Shown: positions 1-7,176, numbered from the stretch's first letter. The stretch: 11,856 bases of DNA from CAYJBP01 sp964368605 (GCA_964368605.1 CAYJBP010000077.1:1-11856); one strand, 5' to 3'. The notes: generated by a model not told the origin, from the letters alone. Program-made: numbers and translations.

Positions 1-289
1 ACGTAAAAGCTTTGCTTTCTTACGCAAAAGATTTGTTTGATGGCTTGTTTTGTGTAGAGCACTTTATTTTTATTTGCGTAGCAAATAAAAATAGCAGCTT
101 TCTTTCAATTTTATCAATTCGATTCTAGCTTAGGCTGCTTTTTAGGCTTTCTTGCTTATTTTCATTGCCTTATTAATATCTAATTGAAAGAAAGTAAGGT
201 CAAAAGATTAAGACCTTTGCTTTTTGAAAAAAGCAAAAGCAAAAACTTTTAGAATATTTAAGGCTGTCGCATTTGCGACAGCCCTTTTT
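1..289. other. Gene-free hairpin-rich spacer
   Basis: No open reading frame of useful length is seen on either strand. The stretch is AT-rich and unusually full of inverted repeats. A 13-bp perfect stem lies at 65-77/81-93 with a GTA loop. A 13-nt motif CTTTCTTTCAATT at 98-110 recurs inverted at 182-194. Smaller hairpins lie at 2-24, 196-217 (AAGGTC/GACCTT) and 216-237, and the terminator at 262-291 closes the region. Two motifs, TTAAGACCTT at 208-217 and AAAACTTTTAGAA at 242-254, recur in the same order in the spacer after groEL, which points to an intergenic repeat family. Whether any of this is transcribed cannot be told from sequence. Confidence 0.7.
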
Positions 290-291
290 TT
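262..291 (+). terminator. Rho-independent terminator, plus strand
   Basis: A perfect 9-bp stem GGCTGTCGC/GCGACAGCC (262-270 and 275-283) with an ATTT loop is followed by C and seven T. The T run overlaps the stop codon of the minus-strand permease. Read on the minus strand the stem is followed by TTAAATATT, a poorer U tract, so it may work weakly for the permease operon too. The plus-strand transcript it ends is not identified; its gene would lie before the window, or it may be a small RNA. Confidence 0.8.
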
Positions 292-1105
292 AGGATAAGT
301 TTAATTTTTTATCCAGTAAATGATAGGTTAGAATATAAAATGCCACGGTTTGCACAAATACTATGATAAACATAAAGAATGTAAAAGTGTTAATCACTCC
401 TATTGCAGTTAAATCCATGCGGATAAAAAGCTGATAAAACCATTCGGCATTAGGTGTAAGCATAATACTGCTTATAATAGCACCAATAATTTGTAGCACA
501 ACAGTTAATCCCAAATAAGCACCAATCGAAGCCAAAAATTTATGGGTATTGGCTAATTGGCCAATCGCCATGCTTAAATAGTAAAATAAAATGCCGCCGA
601 TAGTGCTTAAAAGTAAAATAAATAACCAAATAAATATTAAACTGGTAAAATAAACAGGATTAGCAAAATCTAAATTCTTGATTAACTCCTGATAGCCAAG
701 GGCTATTTCGTCAATAAGCATGGCCAAATCAAGAATGCCGCCGGACATAATCAGCACCGAAAGAGCAATTACCACAAATGAAGCTATGCCCCAGGTTAAG
801 GCCGAAAATAATTTGCTTAAAATATTGTGATGGGTATTAACCGGCAGGGTAAACATTAAATAACCCTCTTTACCCAATAGGTTTTTATAAAAACGCATAA
901 CCGTAACCACAACCGACATTACCATCAAAGACACAATTAAAAGCATTTCCAGGCCCATAAGCAGGCTGGCTACTATACTAAAGGAATCAACAATTAGCCC
1001 GCCTTGTAAACGCAAAATAAGCGAAAATAATAACACCCCTAAATAAAGCGGCCAGTAAAAGCGGCGAGTTGCCCGCATCTCGGATAAATATAATTTGCCT
1101 AGCAT
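290..1105 (-). CDS. ABC-2-like exporter permease, six membrane helices
   Basis: Integral membrane protein of 271 residues, the likely membrane partner of the ATPase encoded just upstream. Hydrophobic segments lie near residues 17-33, 43-72, 100-122, 152-178, 190-216 and 235-262. The segment between helices 2 and 3 reads KNLLGKEGYLMFTLPV, a sequence I recall from uncharacterised clostridial permeases in GntR/ATPase/permease operons. The start ATG lies inside the end of the ATPase gene (7-nt overlap, ATGCTAG), with GGGAGG about 7 nt before it, so translation is probably coupled. By analogy with Ytr-type systems it may export or sense a cell-envelope-active compound, but the substrate is unknown. 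Family assignment is fairly sure; function is inferred from context. Confidence 0.8.
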   Translation of the reverse strand: MLGKLYLSEMRATRRFYWPLYLGVLLFSLILRLQGGLIVDSFSIVASLLMGLEMLLIVSLMVMSVVVTVMRFYKNLLGKEGYLMFTLPVNTHHNILSKLFSALTWGIASFVVIALSVLIMSGGILDLAMLIDEIALGYQELIKNLDFANPVYFTSLIFIWLFILLLSTIGGILFYYLSMAIGQLANTHKFLASIGAYLGLTVVLQIIGAIISSIMLTPNAEWFYQLFIRMDLTAIGVINTFTFFMFIIVFVQTVAFYILTYHLLDKKLNLS

Positions 1106-1926
1106 CTAAATACCTCCCTAAACATGGCATCAATCGACTTGCCATGTTGCATACGCAGATTATCAACAGTTTCTTGCAAAACGATGCGGCTGCGATCTAA
1201 AAATATCACCTCATCCAATACCTGCTCGATATCGGTAATTAAATGGGTAGAAATTAAAACGCTGGCATCACTATTATAATTGGTTAAAATAGTGCTGATA
1301 ATATAATCACGGGCAGCAGGATCAACACCGCCAATTGGCTCATCCAGCAAATATAACTGGGCTTTACGGCTCATCACCAGGATTAATTGCACCTTCTCCT
1401 GGGTGCCTTTAGATAAGCTTTTTAGATTATATTTAGGATCAATCTTTAGTATTTCCAGCATTTCGGTGGCTTTTTCAAGATCAAAATCGCGGTAAAAATC
1501 CTTAAAGAACTTAAGCATTTCGCTAACTTTCATCCAGTCATTTAAATAGGTTTTTTCCGGCAAATAAGCGGTGATAGCTTTAGTTTCTACCCCCGGTTGA
1601 TGGCCATTGATCATAATTCGGCCATTGCTGGGCTGAATTAGGCCGCAAGCCAGCTTAAGCAGGGTGCTTTTGCCGCTGCCATTAGGGCCTAAAAGACCAA
1701 TAATTTTACCACGCGGCAAAACAATATTAACATCATCTAAGGCTTGATGATGGCCATAGCGCTTAGATAAATGCTCGGTAATAAGCAAAGGCGGCGCTTG
1801 GCCAAAATTAGGCTCGCTGACGGCCGCAGGCTCGCTTTGATAGGGATTATGTTCATAGGCGGCCGAAGGCGGCGGTGGCGGCGGCGGAGCATTAAATAAC
1901 GGCTGTTGATTATTGACTTCATTCAT
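1099..1926 (-). CDS. ABC transporter ATPase (YtrB-like) with polyproline N-terminal extension
   Basis: ATP-binding subunit of 275 residues, energising the adjacent permease from the cytoplasmic face. Walker A is GPNGSGKST at 80-88, the signature LSKGT at 171-175 (variant of LSGGQ), Walker B LYLLDEP at 191-197, D-loop GGVD at 199-202 and H-loop STH at 226-228. The Q-loop position carries E124 (YLPE), as is common in BcrA/YtrB-type exporters. The ATPase core begins near residue 47. The first 45 residues are an added low-complexity head with seven consecutive prolines at 14-20 and more Pro, Ala and Gln after. The start overlaps the end of the repressor gene by 8 nt, with AAGGTAGG upstream as a modest ribosome site. 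The start could in principle be later, but no internal ATG with a better site is evident before the core. Confidence 0.9.
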   Translation of the reverse strand: MNEVNNQQPLFNAPPPPPPPSAAYEHNPYQSEPAAVSEPNFGQAPPLLITEHLSKRYGHHQALDDVNIVLPRGKIIGLLGPNGSGKSTLLKLACGLIQPSNGRIMINGHQPGVETKAITAYLPEKTYLNDWMKVSEMLKFFKDFYRDFDLEKATEMLEILKIDPKYNLKSLSKGTQEKVQLILVMSRKAQLYLLDEPIGGVDPAARDYIISTILTNYNSDASVLISTHLITDIEQVLDEVIFLDRSRIVLQETVDNLRMQHGKSIDAMFREVFRC

Positions 1927-2299
1927 GGCTAATACCTACCTTTTCTTTAGTGGCGGCGGCTAATTGCAAAGATTGCTGCCAATCGATGGCCAAATCGGCC
2001 ATGTCCTTAAAAAAATTCTCAATTCTTAAAGTGGCTAATTGCTGCTTATGATGCTCGATTAAAGCATTATCACCACTTACAAATTTACCATTGGTGCGCT
2101 CGGTATAAATTAAACCGATTGCTTCTAAATCGGCCAGGGCCCGTTGCATTGTATTGGGGTTTACCTTAGCTTCGGCGGCCATATCCCTTACCGATGGCAG
2201 GCGGCTGCCCGGCGCAAAAGTACCACGGATAATCATAATGGTAATTTGCTCAATCAATTGCGTATAAATAGGGCGATCATTTGTAAATTGCCAGCTCAT
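1919..2299 (-). CDS. GntR-family regulator, YtrA subfamily
   Basis: Cytoplasmic DNA-binding regulator of 126 residues. The winged helix-turn-helix spans about residues 10-76. It contains DRPIYTQL, the PGSRLPSVRDMA recognition region and VNPNTMQRALADLE, followed by the wing at TNGKFV. The short helical tail (77-120) replaces the large effector domain of other GntR proteins, which is the mark of the YtrA subfamily. Members usually repress their own operon with its ABC exporter and are relieved by envelope stress; that is family knowledge, not seen here. The gene is first in a repressor-ATPase-permease operon with overlapping ends. Start ATG has AAGGAGGG about 5-6 nt upstream. A near-perfect dyad 50 nt upstream is its likely target. 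Confidence 0.93.
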   Translation of the reverse strand: MSWQFTNDRPIYTQLIEQITIMIIRGTFAPGSRLPSVRDMAAEAKVNPNTMQRALADLEAIGLIYTERTNGKFVSGDNALIEHHKQQLATLRIENFFKDMADLAIDWQQSLQLAAATKEKVGISHE

Positions 2300-2348
2300 T
2301 ATAGCCCTCCTTCCATATTAAATATAAATTATGACTCGACTTAATCAA

Positions 2349-2398
2349 TAAATATTGTATCATTGTATTAAGTGCTTAATATAATGATACAATATTTA
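2349..2398. promoter_or_regulatory. 50-bp near-perfect dyad, probable operator of the GntR operon
   Basis: Arms 2349-2372 and 2375-2398 are complementary at 23 of 24 positions around a 2-nt centre; the only mismatch is G2365 against T2382. Each arm contains a tandem half-site pair, TTGTATCA then TTGTATTA. On the minus strand two TACAAT hexamers (2354-2359, 2362-2367) look like -10 boxes, the second with TTGTAT 19 nt upstream, so the dyad probably covers the operon's promoter. The length far exceeds a minimal operator and suggests two dimers bound side by side. It lies 50 nt before the repressor start and about 135 nt before the groES promoter. Role as operator is inference. Confidence 0.72.
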
Positions 2399-2532
2399 CA
2401 ATTAAAAGTCAAGTAAAAAATCTGCCAAAAAGCATATTTTTTAAAAATCAAAGAAAAAGCTTAAAAAACATAGCATTTTAAAGGTAATAAGCAATAAATG
2501 CCTTAAAACAGCCGATTTTAGGAATTGCCGCT
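2399..2532. other. AT-rich divergent spacer upstream of groES
   Basis: This spacer between the repressor operon's dyad and the groES promoter holds no reading frame. It has repeated A and T tracts (for example at 2413-2418 and 2436-2442) that could bend DNA or act as an UP-like element, but nothing specific can be assigned. Confidence 0.6.
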
Positions 2533-2559
2533 TTGACATTTTTTGATTATTATTAATAA
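2533..2559 (+). promoter_or_regulatory. Sigma-A-type promoter of groES-groEL
   Basis: A consensus -35 box TTGACA (2533-2538) is followed by TAATAA at 2554-2559 with a 15-nt spacer; AATAAG at 2556-2561 gives a 17-nt spacer but a poorer hexamer. Transcription would start just inside or before the CIRCE dyad, which is the usual arrangement for HrcA repression. Confidence 0.7.
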
Positions 2560-2563
2560 GGAT

Positions 2564-2592
2564 GCTAGCACTCAATTAAGGCGAGTGCTAGC
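2564..2592. promoter_or_regulatory. CIRCE operator (HrcA site)
   Basis: The dyad GCTAGCACTC-N9-GAGTGCTAGC matches the CIRCE consensus TTAGCACTC-N9-GAGTGCTAA except for the outermost base pairs, where C and G replace T and A. The spacer AATTAAGGC is exactly 9 nt. HrcA binding here represses groESL and is lost on heat shock, by established knowledge of Bacillota. hrcA itself is not in the window. Confidence 0.97.
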
Positions 2593-2638
2593 AAGCAAAA
2601 ATTTTTTTAAACCGATAATAAATTAAGGAGGAGTATAA

Positions 2639-2932
2639 ATGAATATTAAACCCTTAGGCGAGCGTGTAGTAATTAAGCCGGTAGCATCCGAAGAAGTAAG
2701 AGCAAGCGGCCTGGTATTGCCTGATACCGCCAAAGAAAAACCCCAGCAAGGCGAGGTTTTAGCTGTAGGCCCCGGCAAAGTTTTAGATAGTGGCGAGCGT
2801 GCCCCGATGGATGTTAAGGTAGGCGATATTGTTTTATTTGCCAAATATGCCGGCAGCGAGTTTAAGCATCAAAATGAAGACTATATGATTTTGAATGCCG
2901 AGCGTGATATTTTAGCAGTTCTTGTTAAATAG
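2639..2932 (+). CDS. groES: Co-chaperonin GroES (Hsp10)
   Basis: Co-chaperonin of 97 residues that caps the GroEL ring as a heptamer and controls ATP-driven protein folding in the cytoplasm. The N-terminal signature IKPLGERVVIKPV is present. The mobile loop is residues 17-32 and its GroEL-contacting tripeptide is LVL in SGLVLP. The C-terminal half carries GDIVLFAKYAGSEF and the final ILAVL strand. Length is normal for the family. AAGGAGG at 2625-2631 precedes the ATG by 7 nt. It is first in the CIRCE-controlled operon, 45 nt before groEL. Confidence 0.98.
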   Translation: MNIKPLGERVVIKPVASEEVRASGLVLPDTAKEKPQQGEVLAVGPGKVLDSGERAPMDVKVGDIVLFAKYAGSEFKHQNEDYMILNAERDILAVLVK

Positions 2933-2977
2933 CATTAATTATACTGATATTATATAATCGAGGAGGATTTTATTAAA

Positions 2978-4597
2978 ATGGCCAAACAAATTGTTTTTGA
3001 TATCGAAGCCCGCCAAGCGCTAGAGCGTGGTGTAAACGCTTTAAGCAATGCCGTTAAAGTTACCTTAGGCCCTAAAGGTCGCAATGTAGTTTTAGAAAAA
3101 AAATTCGGTTCGCCTTTAATCACCAATGATGGTGTTACTATTGCCCGCGAAATCGAATTAGAAGATCCATTAGAGAATATGGGTGCGCAATTGGTTAAAG
3201 AGGTTGCTACCAAAACCAATGATGTAGCAGGCGATGGTACTACTACCGCAACCATCTTAGCCCAAGCTTTTGTGCGTGAAGGCCTAAAGAATGTGGCTGC
3301 CGGTGCTAATCCGATGGTTTTGAAAAAAGGCATCGAAATGGCTACTGCCGCTGCTGTTAGCGAATTAAAAAAGAATTCCAAGCATGTTGCCGGCCGTGAG
3401 GAGATTGCCCAAGTAGCCAGTGTATCGGCTAATGATCCTCAAATTGGCGAATTAATTGCCAGTGCCATGGAAAAAGTTGGCAATGATGGTGTTATCACCG
3501 TAGAGGAGAGCCAAGGTTTTGAAACTACCCATGAAGTGGTAGAAGGCATGCAATTCGATCGTGGCTATATTTCCCCTTATATGGTTACCGATACCGATAA
3601 AATGGAGGCTGTTTTAGACGAGCCTTATATCTTAATCACCGACAAAAAGATTACCGCCATCCAAGACATTTTACCTGTATTGGAAAAAGTTGTTCAAAGC
3701 GGCAAGCAAATGGTTATTATTGCCGAGGATATCGAAGGCGAAGCCCAAGCTACCTTAATCTTGAACAAATTGCGTGGTACCTTTACTTGCGTAGCTGTTA
3801 AAGCCCCCGGCTTTGGCGATCGTCGTAAGGCTATGCTCGAAGATATTGCTATCTTAACCGGCGGCCAAGTGGTTACCGAAGATGTTGGCATTAAATTAGA
3901 GAATGCCGAAGTAGAAATGCTTGGTAAAGCTCGCCAGGTAAAAATCACCAAAGACACTACCACCATCATTGATGGTAATGGTCAAAGCGATGCTATTCAG
4001 GCTCGTGTACAACAAATGCGTCGTCAGCATGACGAAAGCACTTCGGATTTCGATAAAGAAAAATTACAAGAGCGTATGGCTAAATTGGCCGGTGGTGTGG
4101 CAGTAATTAAAGTTGGTGCCGCTACCGAAACCGAGCTAAAAGAGAAGAAATTGCGCATCGAAGATGCTCTTTCGGCCACTCGTGCTGCTGTTGAAGAGGG
4201 TATTGTAAGCGGCGGCGGCTTGGCATTAATCGATGTTATCCCGGCTGTAGCTGCCCTTCAATCCGAAGGCGATAGCCAAACCGGTATCAATATTGTGCGT
4301 AAAGCTTTAGAGGAGCCTTTAAAGCAAATTGCCTATAATGCCGGCCTAGAAGGTGCTGTGGTAGTAGAAAAAGTTAAGAATGCCGATAAAGGCATTGGCT
4401 TTAATGCTGCTACCGAAAAGTACGAGAACATGATGGAGGCAGGCATTGTAGACCCGGCTAAGGTAACCCGTTCGGCTTTACAAAATGCAGCCAGCATTGC
4501 AGCTATGTTGTTGACCACCGAGACAATCATTGCTGATATCCCCAAAGACGAGCCGGTAGCAGCCATGCCTCCCGGCGGCGGCTATGGTATGATGTAA
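2978..4597 (+). CDS. groEL: Chaperonin GroEL (Hsp60)
   Basis: ATP-dependent chaperonin subunit of 539 residues, forming double heptameric rings that fold proteins with GroES. Nucleotide-site motifs are intact: LGPKGRNV at 30-37, D51 in ITNDGVTI, and GDGTTTAT starting at 85 with D86. The family signature AAVEEGIVSGGG follows DALSATR near residue 395. The apical-domain stretch YISPYMVTD is present. The C-terminal tail is short, PPGGGYGMM, rather than a long GGM repeat. The start ATG has AGGAGG at 2961-2966, 11 nt upstream, slightly long spacing. The gene shares the groES promoter and ends 15 nt before a strong terminator. It is a single full-length copy with no sign of divergence. Confidence 0.99.
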   Translation: MAKQIVFDIEARQALERGVNALSNAVKVTLGPKGRNVVLEKKFGSPLITNDGVTIAREIELEDPLENMGAQLVKEVATKTNDVAGDGTTTATILAQAFVREGLKNVAAGANPMVLKKGIEMATAAAVSELKKNSKHVAGREEIAQVASVSANDPQIGELIASAMEKVGNDGVITVEESQGFETTHEVVEGMQFDRGYISPYMVTDTDKMEAVLDEPYILITDKKITAIQDILPVLEKVVQSGKQMVIIAEDIEGEAQATLILNKLRGTFTCVAVKAPGFGDRRKAMLEDIAILTGGQVVTEDVGIKLENAEVEMLGKARQVKITKDTTTIIDGNGQSDAIQARVQQMRRQHDESTSDFDKEKLQERMAKLAGGVAVIKVGAATETELKEKKLRIEDALSATRAAVEEGIVSGGGLALIDVIPAVAALQSEGDSQTGINIVRKALEEPLKQIAYNAGLEGAVVVEKVKNADKGIGFNAATEKYENMMEAGIVDPAKVTRSALQNAASIAAMLLTTETIIADIPKDEPVAAMPPGGGYGMM

Positions 4598-4612
4598 ATA
4601 AGTAATAAATAA

Positions 4613-4653
4613 TAGAGGCTATAGCAAAACTTGCTATAGCCTCTAATTTTTTT
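4613..4653 (+). terminator. Rho-independent terminator of groES-groEL
   Basis: A perfect 15-bp stem (4613-4627 with 4631-4645, arm TAGAGGCTATAGCAA) closes on an AAC loop and is followed by A and seven T (4647-4653). It begins 15 nt after the groEL stop. On the minus strand the stem is followed by TATTATTTATT, so it may also stop readthrough from ftsQ. Confidence 0.96.
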
Positions 4654-4654
4654 G

Positions 4655-4820
4655 GCTTAAAACCTTTTTAAGACCTTGGGGGCGCTGCCCCCTAAGCTAG
4701 TGCCAAAATCTTTGATTTTGGGTACTAGCTACGTGCATTAGCTGTGGGTTAGCTTTAGCTAAACCCAGCTAGGCCAAACCCCTGCGATTTTTGTAAAAAA
4801 TCTAGTAAAACTTTTAGAAG
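4655..4820. repeat. Modular palindromic intergenic repeat element
   Basis: This gene-free stretch holds three nested or serial hairpins. One is GC-rich, GGGGGC-GCT-GCCCCC (4678-4692). One is long, 4695-4710 with 4714-4730, with 7-bp and 8-bp stems around a TTT loop and a small internal bulge. The third is 4739-4753 with 4758-4771, with bulges. The element is bounded by TTAAGACCTT (4668-4677) and AAAACTTTTAGAA (4807-4819). Both also occur in the same order at 208-217 and 242-254, 24 nt apart there against 129 nt here. GC-rich palindromes followed by such T/A motifs are, as I recall, common between genes in Clostridia. Function is unknown; mobility or RNA processing are both possible. Confidence 0.65.
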
Positions 4821-4853
4821 GGTGCTATTGTAGGTTAAACTGTAAAAACTAGA

Positions 4854-5630
4854 TTACAGGTTATATGCAGGGTAAATAACCGGCGTATCCGAACTTACAT
4901 CAATATACTCAATATCCGAGGCAAGCCCTTTATCACGCAAATCTTGCACAATACCCAAACCGGTAATGTACTTTTGCTCCAGCCCCTCGCCATTGCCCAA
5001 GCGTAGCTCAATACCGGTATTAGTATAAAGCTTAATCTTTTGCATGTCGCTAATATCAACCTCAACAATAATCTTAAGTGCATCAGGCGGTAAGCTGCTT
5101 ACTATCGATAAAGCCTGCTCGATTTGTACGCCCTTTATCCTGCTACCGGGTACAATACCCGGCAAAATATCGTCAACTCCGCTAATAAAAGGTAAATCCA
5201 TATCGCTCAAAGAACGCTCGCGCCTCAATACCATGCCCGTATCGTCTACCTGGATAAAAGCACTGCTTGTAGCCAAAATTGCTATCGGTACTCGCTCGCT
5301 AATTGTAATTTCTAGGGCAGAAGGCAATTTGCGCTCCACCTCTACCTCTTTAACTAAAGGGTCCATGCTAATGGTAAGGGCAATTTTTTCTAAGTTAAGG
5401 CTAAAGATATTTTGGCCGATACTAACCCCGCTAAGCTGCATAATTCGCTCCTCGGTAACTGCTTCATTGCCTATAACCTCCAGCCTATCAACATAAAAAA
5501 AGCTGGATAAAGAGAAAAAATAGCCGGCAGCGGCACATGCCAAAAAGAACAGGATAACTAATATCCAGCGAAAATTGCCGCTGCGCCTTCTTTGGCGCCG
5601 ATATTGGCTGATATCGGTTAAAGATTGCAT
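4854..5630 (-). CDS. ftsQ: Cell division protein FtsQ/DivIB
   Basis: Bitopic division protein of 258 residues that links FtsL/FtsB-type proteins to septal wall synthesis. It has a short basic cytoplasmic head (RRQRRR, 11-16), one membrane helix at about 21-43 and an extracellular POTRA domain at about 46-115. That domain starts FYVDRLEVIGNEAVTEERI and includes VERKLPSALEITISERVP. The FtsQ domain follows with VDDTGMVLRRE, a typical family turn. Length fits DivIB. The start ATG has only AAGG about 7 nt upstream. It lies 52 nt after the binding-protein gene. That gap holds a TTGACA hexamer (minus strand, 5673-5678) without a convincing -10, so its own promoter is uncertain. No other division gene (murB, ftsZ, ftsA) is adjacent. 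Confidence 0.92.
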   Translation of the reverse strand: MQSLTDISQYRRQRRRSGNFRWILVILFFLACAAAGYFFSLSSFFYVDRLEVIGNEAVTEERIMQLSGVSIGQNIFSLNLEKIALTISMDPLVKEVEVERKLPSALEITISERVPIAILATSSAFIQVDDTGMVLRRERSLSDMDLPFISGVDDILPGIVPGSRIKGVQIEQALSIVSSLPPDALKIIVEVDISDMQKIKLYTNTGIELRLGNGEGLEQKYITGLGIVQDLRDKGLASDIEYIDVSSDTPVIYPAYNL

Positions 5631-5682
5631 TAAAAAACCTTAGATGTCCGCTTAGGTGCTGCTTATTACTTATGTCAAATAC

Positions 5683-7176
5683 CTAAAAGCCAAAAACATC
5701 TAATCCTCCCACTAAATTTAGGCCGCTTAAATTAAGTACGGCCGCCGCCAAATCCGGCCAAAGCACCGGATAATCTTGGCCAAATGCTTGATAAGTAGTT
5801 CCATCTTCAAAAATAATATCGATTTGCCATAGCTTACTTGTATCGGCCGAATTATTGTATTTAGGCCAAGAACTTGGCATTAAATATACCAAATCATCCT
5901 CGAATTGCTCGATTAAGGCCGGGAATAAGTCGTCAAAATGATTTAAAACAAATTGATCGCCATCAATGGCCGCATCATAATAGTAGATATTTTCGCCCTT
6001 TAAATCAAAATTATAGGCCTTGTTTATTTGCTCGTCATGATAAAAACTAAATTGGATAGAATCAATATCTTTGGCCTGCTTAGCCTCGCTAGCCGCATGC
6101 TCTAACCAGGAATTACGCTGCATTTGCTTGCTAAAAAATCGATAAAGCGGGTCGATATCCATAAATTGATCGGCCTCGATATTGCCATCGGGATAAGCCG
6201 CCGCCCATAATTCGGGCAAAAATTGCTTAGCATCTTTTGCAGTGGGCAAATAGCCGCCAAAAAGAGCATGCTCGGCTGCTACCTCGGGATTTGTTAATTC
6301 CAATAAAAACTGCTCGGCCATTTCTATATCCGCATTAAGCGGAATTAGGCCATAAAAAGCCTGCAAGGCCAAACCCTTAGTAGGGGCTTTAAGTTGCCAA
6401 TTAGAATAAAGACCTTGATCTTTTAAAGCTGCTAACTCATTTAAATCTGTACTTAAAATTACACCCATTTTGGCAGAGGCATCATTGGGTATATGCAGCA
6501 TTGTCGAGGCAAGATAAGCCGGGGTAGCGGCTAAGCGGCTGCTTAATAAATCGGCCACTTTAGGCATACGCGAATGTTGATAATTGGCTATTTCGATATT
6601 AAAATAACCTTGCCCCAAGCCAACCAGCCAAGGGGCAGCGGCCGGCAAATAAATGGCAGCGGTTTGACTACTATTAAAGATATCCGCCCAGCCGGGATTT
6701 TTAACTTGATCCTGATTATAATAGATAATAGGATTAATAAAAGTTAGCGGCAGCGCATAATGATTACGGCTATCTTCGTCATAAAGCCATTGGTCATTTG
6801 GCTTAAAAGAGCTTGCCAGCATCGATTTTTCAAAGCTGCCATTTAAATCCAAATCCTCGATTAATCCCTGCTCAACCAGGCCTTGTGCCTGATAATGGGG
6901 TAAAATAAGCAAATCATATTGGCTAAATTCGGGCAGACGTGCCTCTAGATAAACCTGCTCATAATTATCCTGATTATAGGTAATAATTTCCAAATCTAAA
7001 CCATGCTTAAGCGCATAATCCATCAAAATCTGCGGATTATACATGCCCTCGGCAAAGGCAATTTTAAATTTATTATCAAGGGCAATAGGTACTTGATTTT
7101 CGTCGGCCATAGTAGGGGCAGCTAGCATTAATATTAGCATGGACGCTGCTAACAGCCTTAAGAATAGTTTTTTCAT
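5683..7176 (-). CDS. Secreted PotD-like solute-binding protein with extra C-terminal domain
   Basis: Exported protein of 497 residues. An MKK-led signal peptide with a hydrophobic core (5-20) ends near TMA-24, and no lipobox cysteine is seen, so cleavage is probably by signal peptidase I. Residues 36-355 resemble spermidine/putrescine-type periplasmic binding proteins: an opening strand FKIAFAEG, SQYDLLILPHYQAQGLVEQGLIEDLDL at 85-111, ALPLTFINPIIYYNQDQV at 141-158, and FGGYLPTAKDA near 306-316. Residues about 370-497 form a second domain ending WQIDIIFEDGTTYQAFGQDYP, a pattern I associate with uncharacterised Firmicute extracellular domains. No permease or ATPase gene is adjacent, so transport is doubtful. 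An ATG four codons earlier (7188) lacks a ribosome site, whereas GGAG at 7183-7186 serves the ATG at 7176. The gene lies 13 nt after the kinase stop. Confidence 0.75.
   Translation of the reverse strand: MKKLFLRLLAASMLILMLAAPTMADENQVPIALDNKFKIAFAEGMYNPQILMDYALKHGLDLEIITYNQDNYEQVYLEARLPEFSQYDLLILPHYQAQGLVEQGLIEDLDLNGSFEKSMLASSFKPNDQWLYDEDSRNHYALPLTFINPIIYYNQDQVKNPGWADIFNSSQTAAIYLPAAAPWLVGLGQGYFNIEIANYQHSRMPKVADLLSSRLAATPAYLASTMLHIPNDASAKMGVILSTDLNELAALKDQGLYSNWQLKAPTKGLALQAFYGLIPLNADIEMAEQFLLELTNPEVAAEHALFGGYLPTAKDAKQFLPELWAAAYPDGNIEADQFMDIDPLYRFFSKQMQRNSWLEHAASEAKQAKDIDSIQFSFYHDEQINKAYNFDLKGENIYYYDAAIDGDQFVLNHFDDLFPALIEQFEDDLVYLMPSSWPKYNNSADTSKLWQIDIIFEDGTTYQAFGQDYPVLWPDLAAAVLNLSGLNLVGGLDVFGF

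Noticed and set aside
65..93. 13-bp stem considered as a terminator
   Set aside because: It is nearly all A/T with no following T run on either strand, so termination is unlikely.
2144..2344. Plus-strand frame through the GntR gene start
   Set aside because: It overlaps the winged-helix coding region and regulator ribosome site in antisense; no ribosome site or homology.
2950..4566. Three minus-strand reading frames inside groEL (2950-3381, 3694-3969, 4333-4566)
   Set aside because: They lie wholly or mainly antisense to a clearly coding groEL, have low-complexity Ser/Thr/Ala translations and no ribosome sites; they are shadows of biased codon use.
4678..4771. Serial hairpins after groEL considered as a tRNA, riboswitch or CRISPR
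   Set aside because: No cloverleaf or CCA end, no known riboswitch core, no direct repeats with equal spacers; and no gene on the plus strand follows for a riboswitch to control.
5044..5496. 150-codon plus-strand frame inside ftsQ
   Set aside because: The antisense frame has a clear POTRA/FtsQ protein; the plus frame is Ser/Thr/Leu-rich with no family resemblance.
5673..5678. TTGACA considered as a full ftsQ promoter
   Set aside because: No acceptable -10 hexamer lies 15-19 nt downstream on the minus strand.
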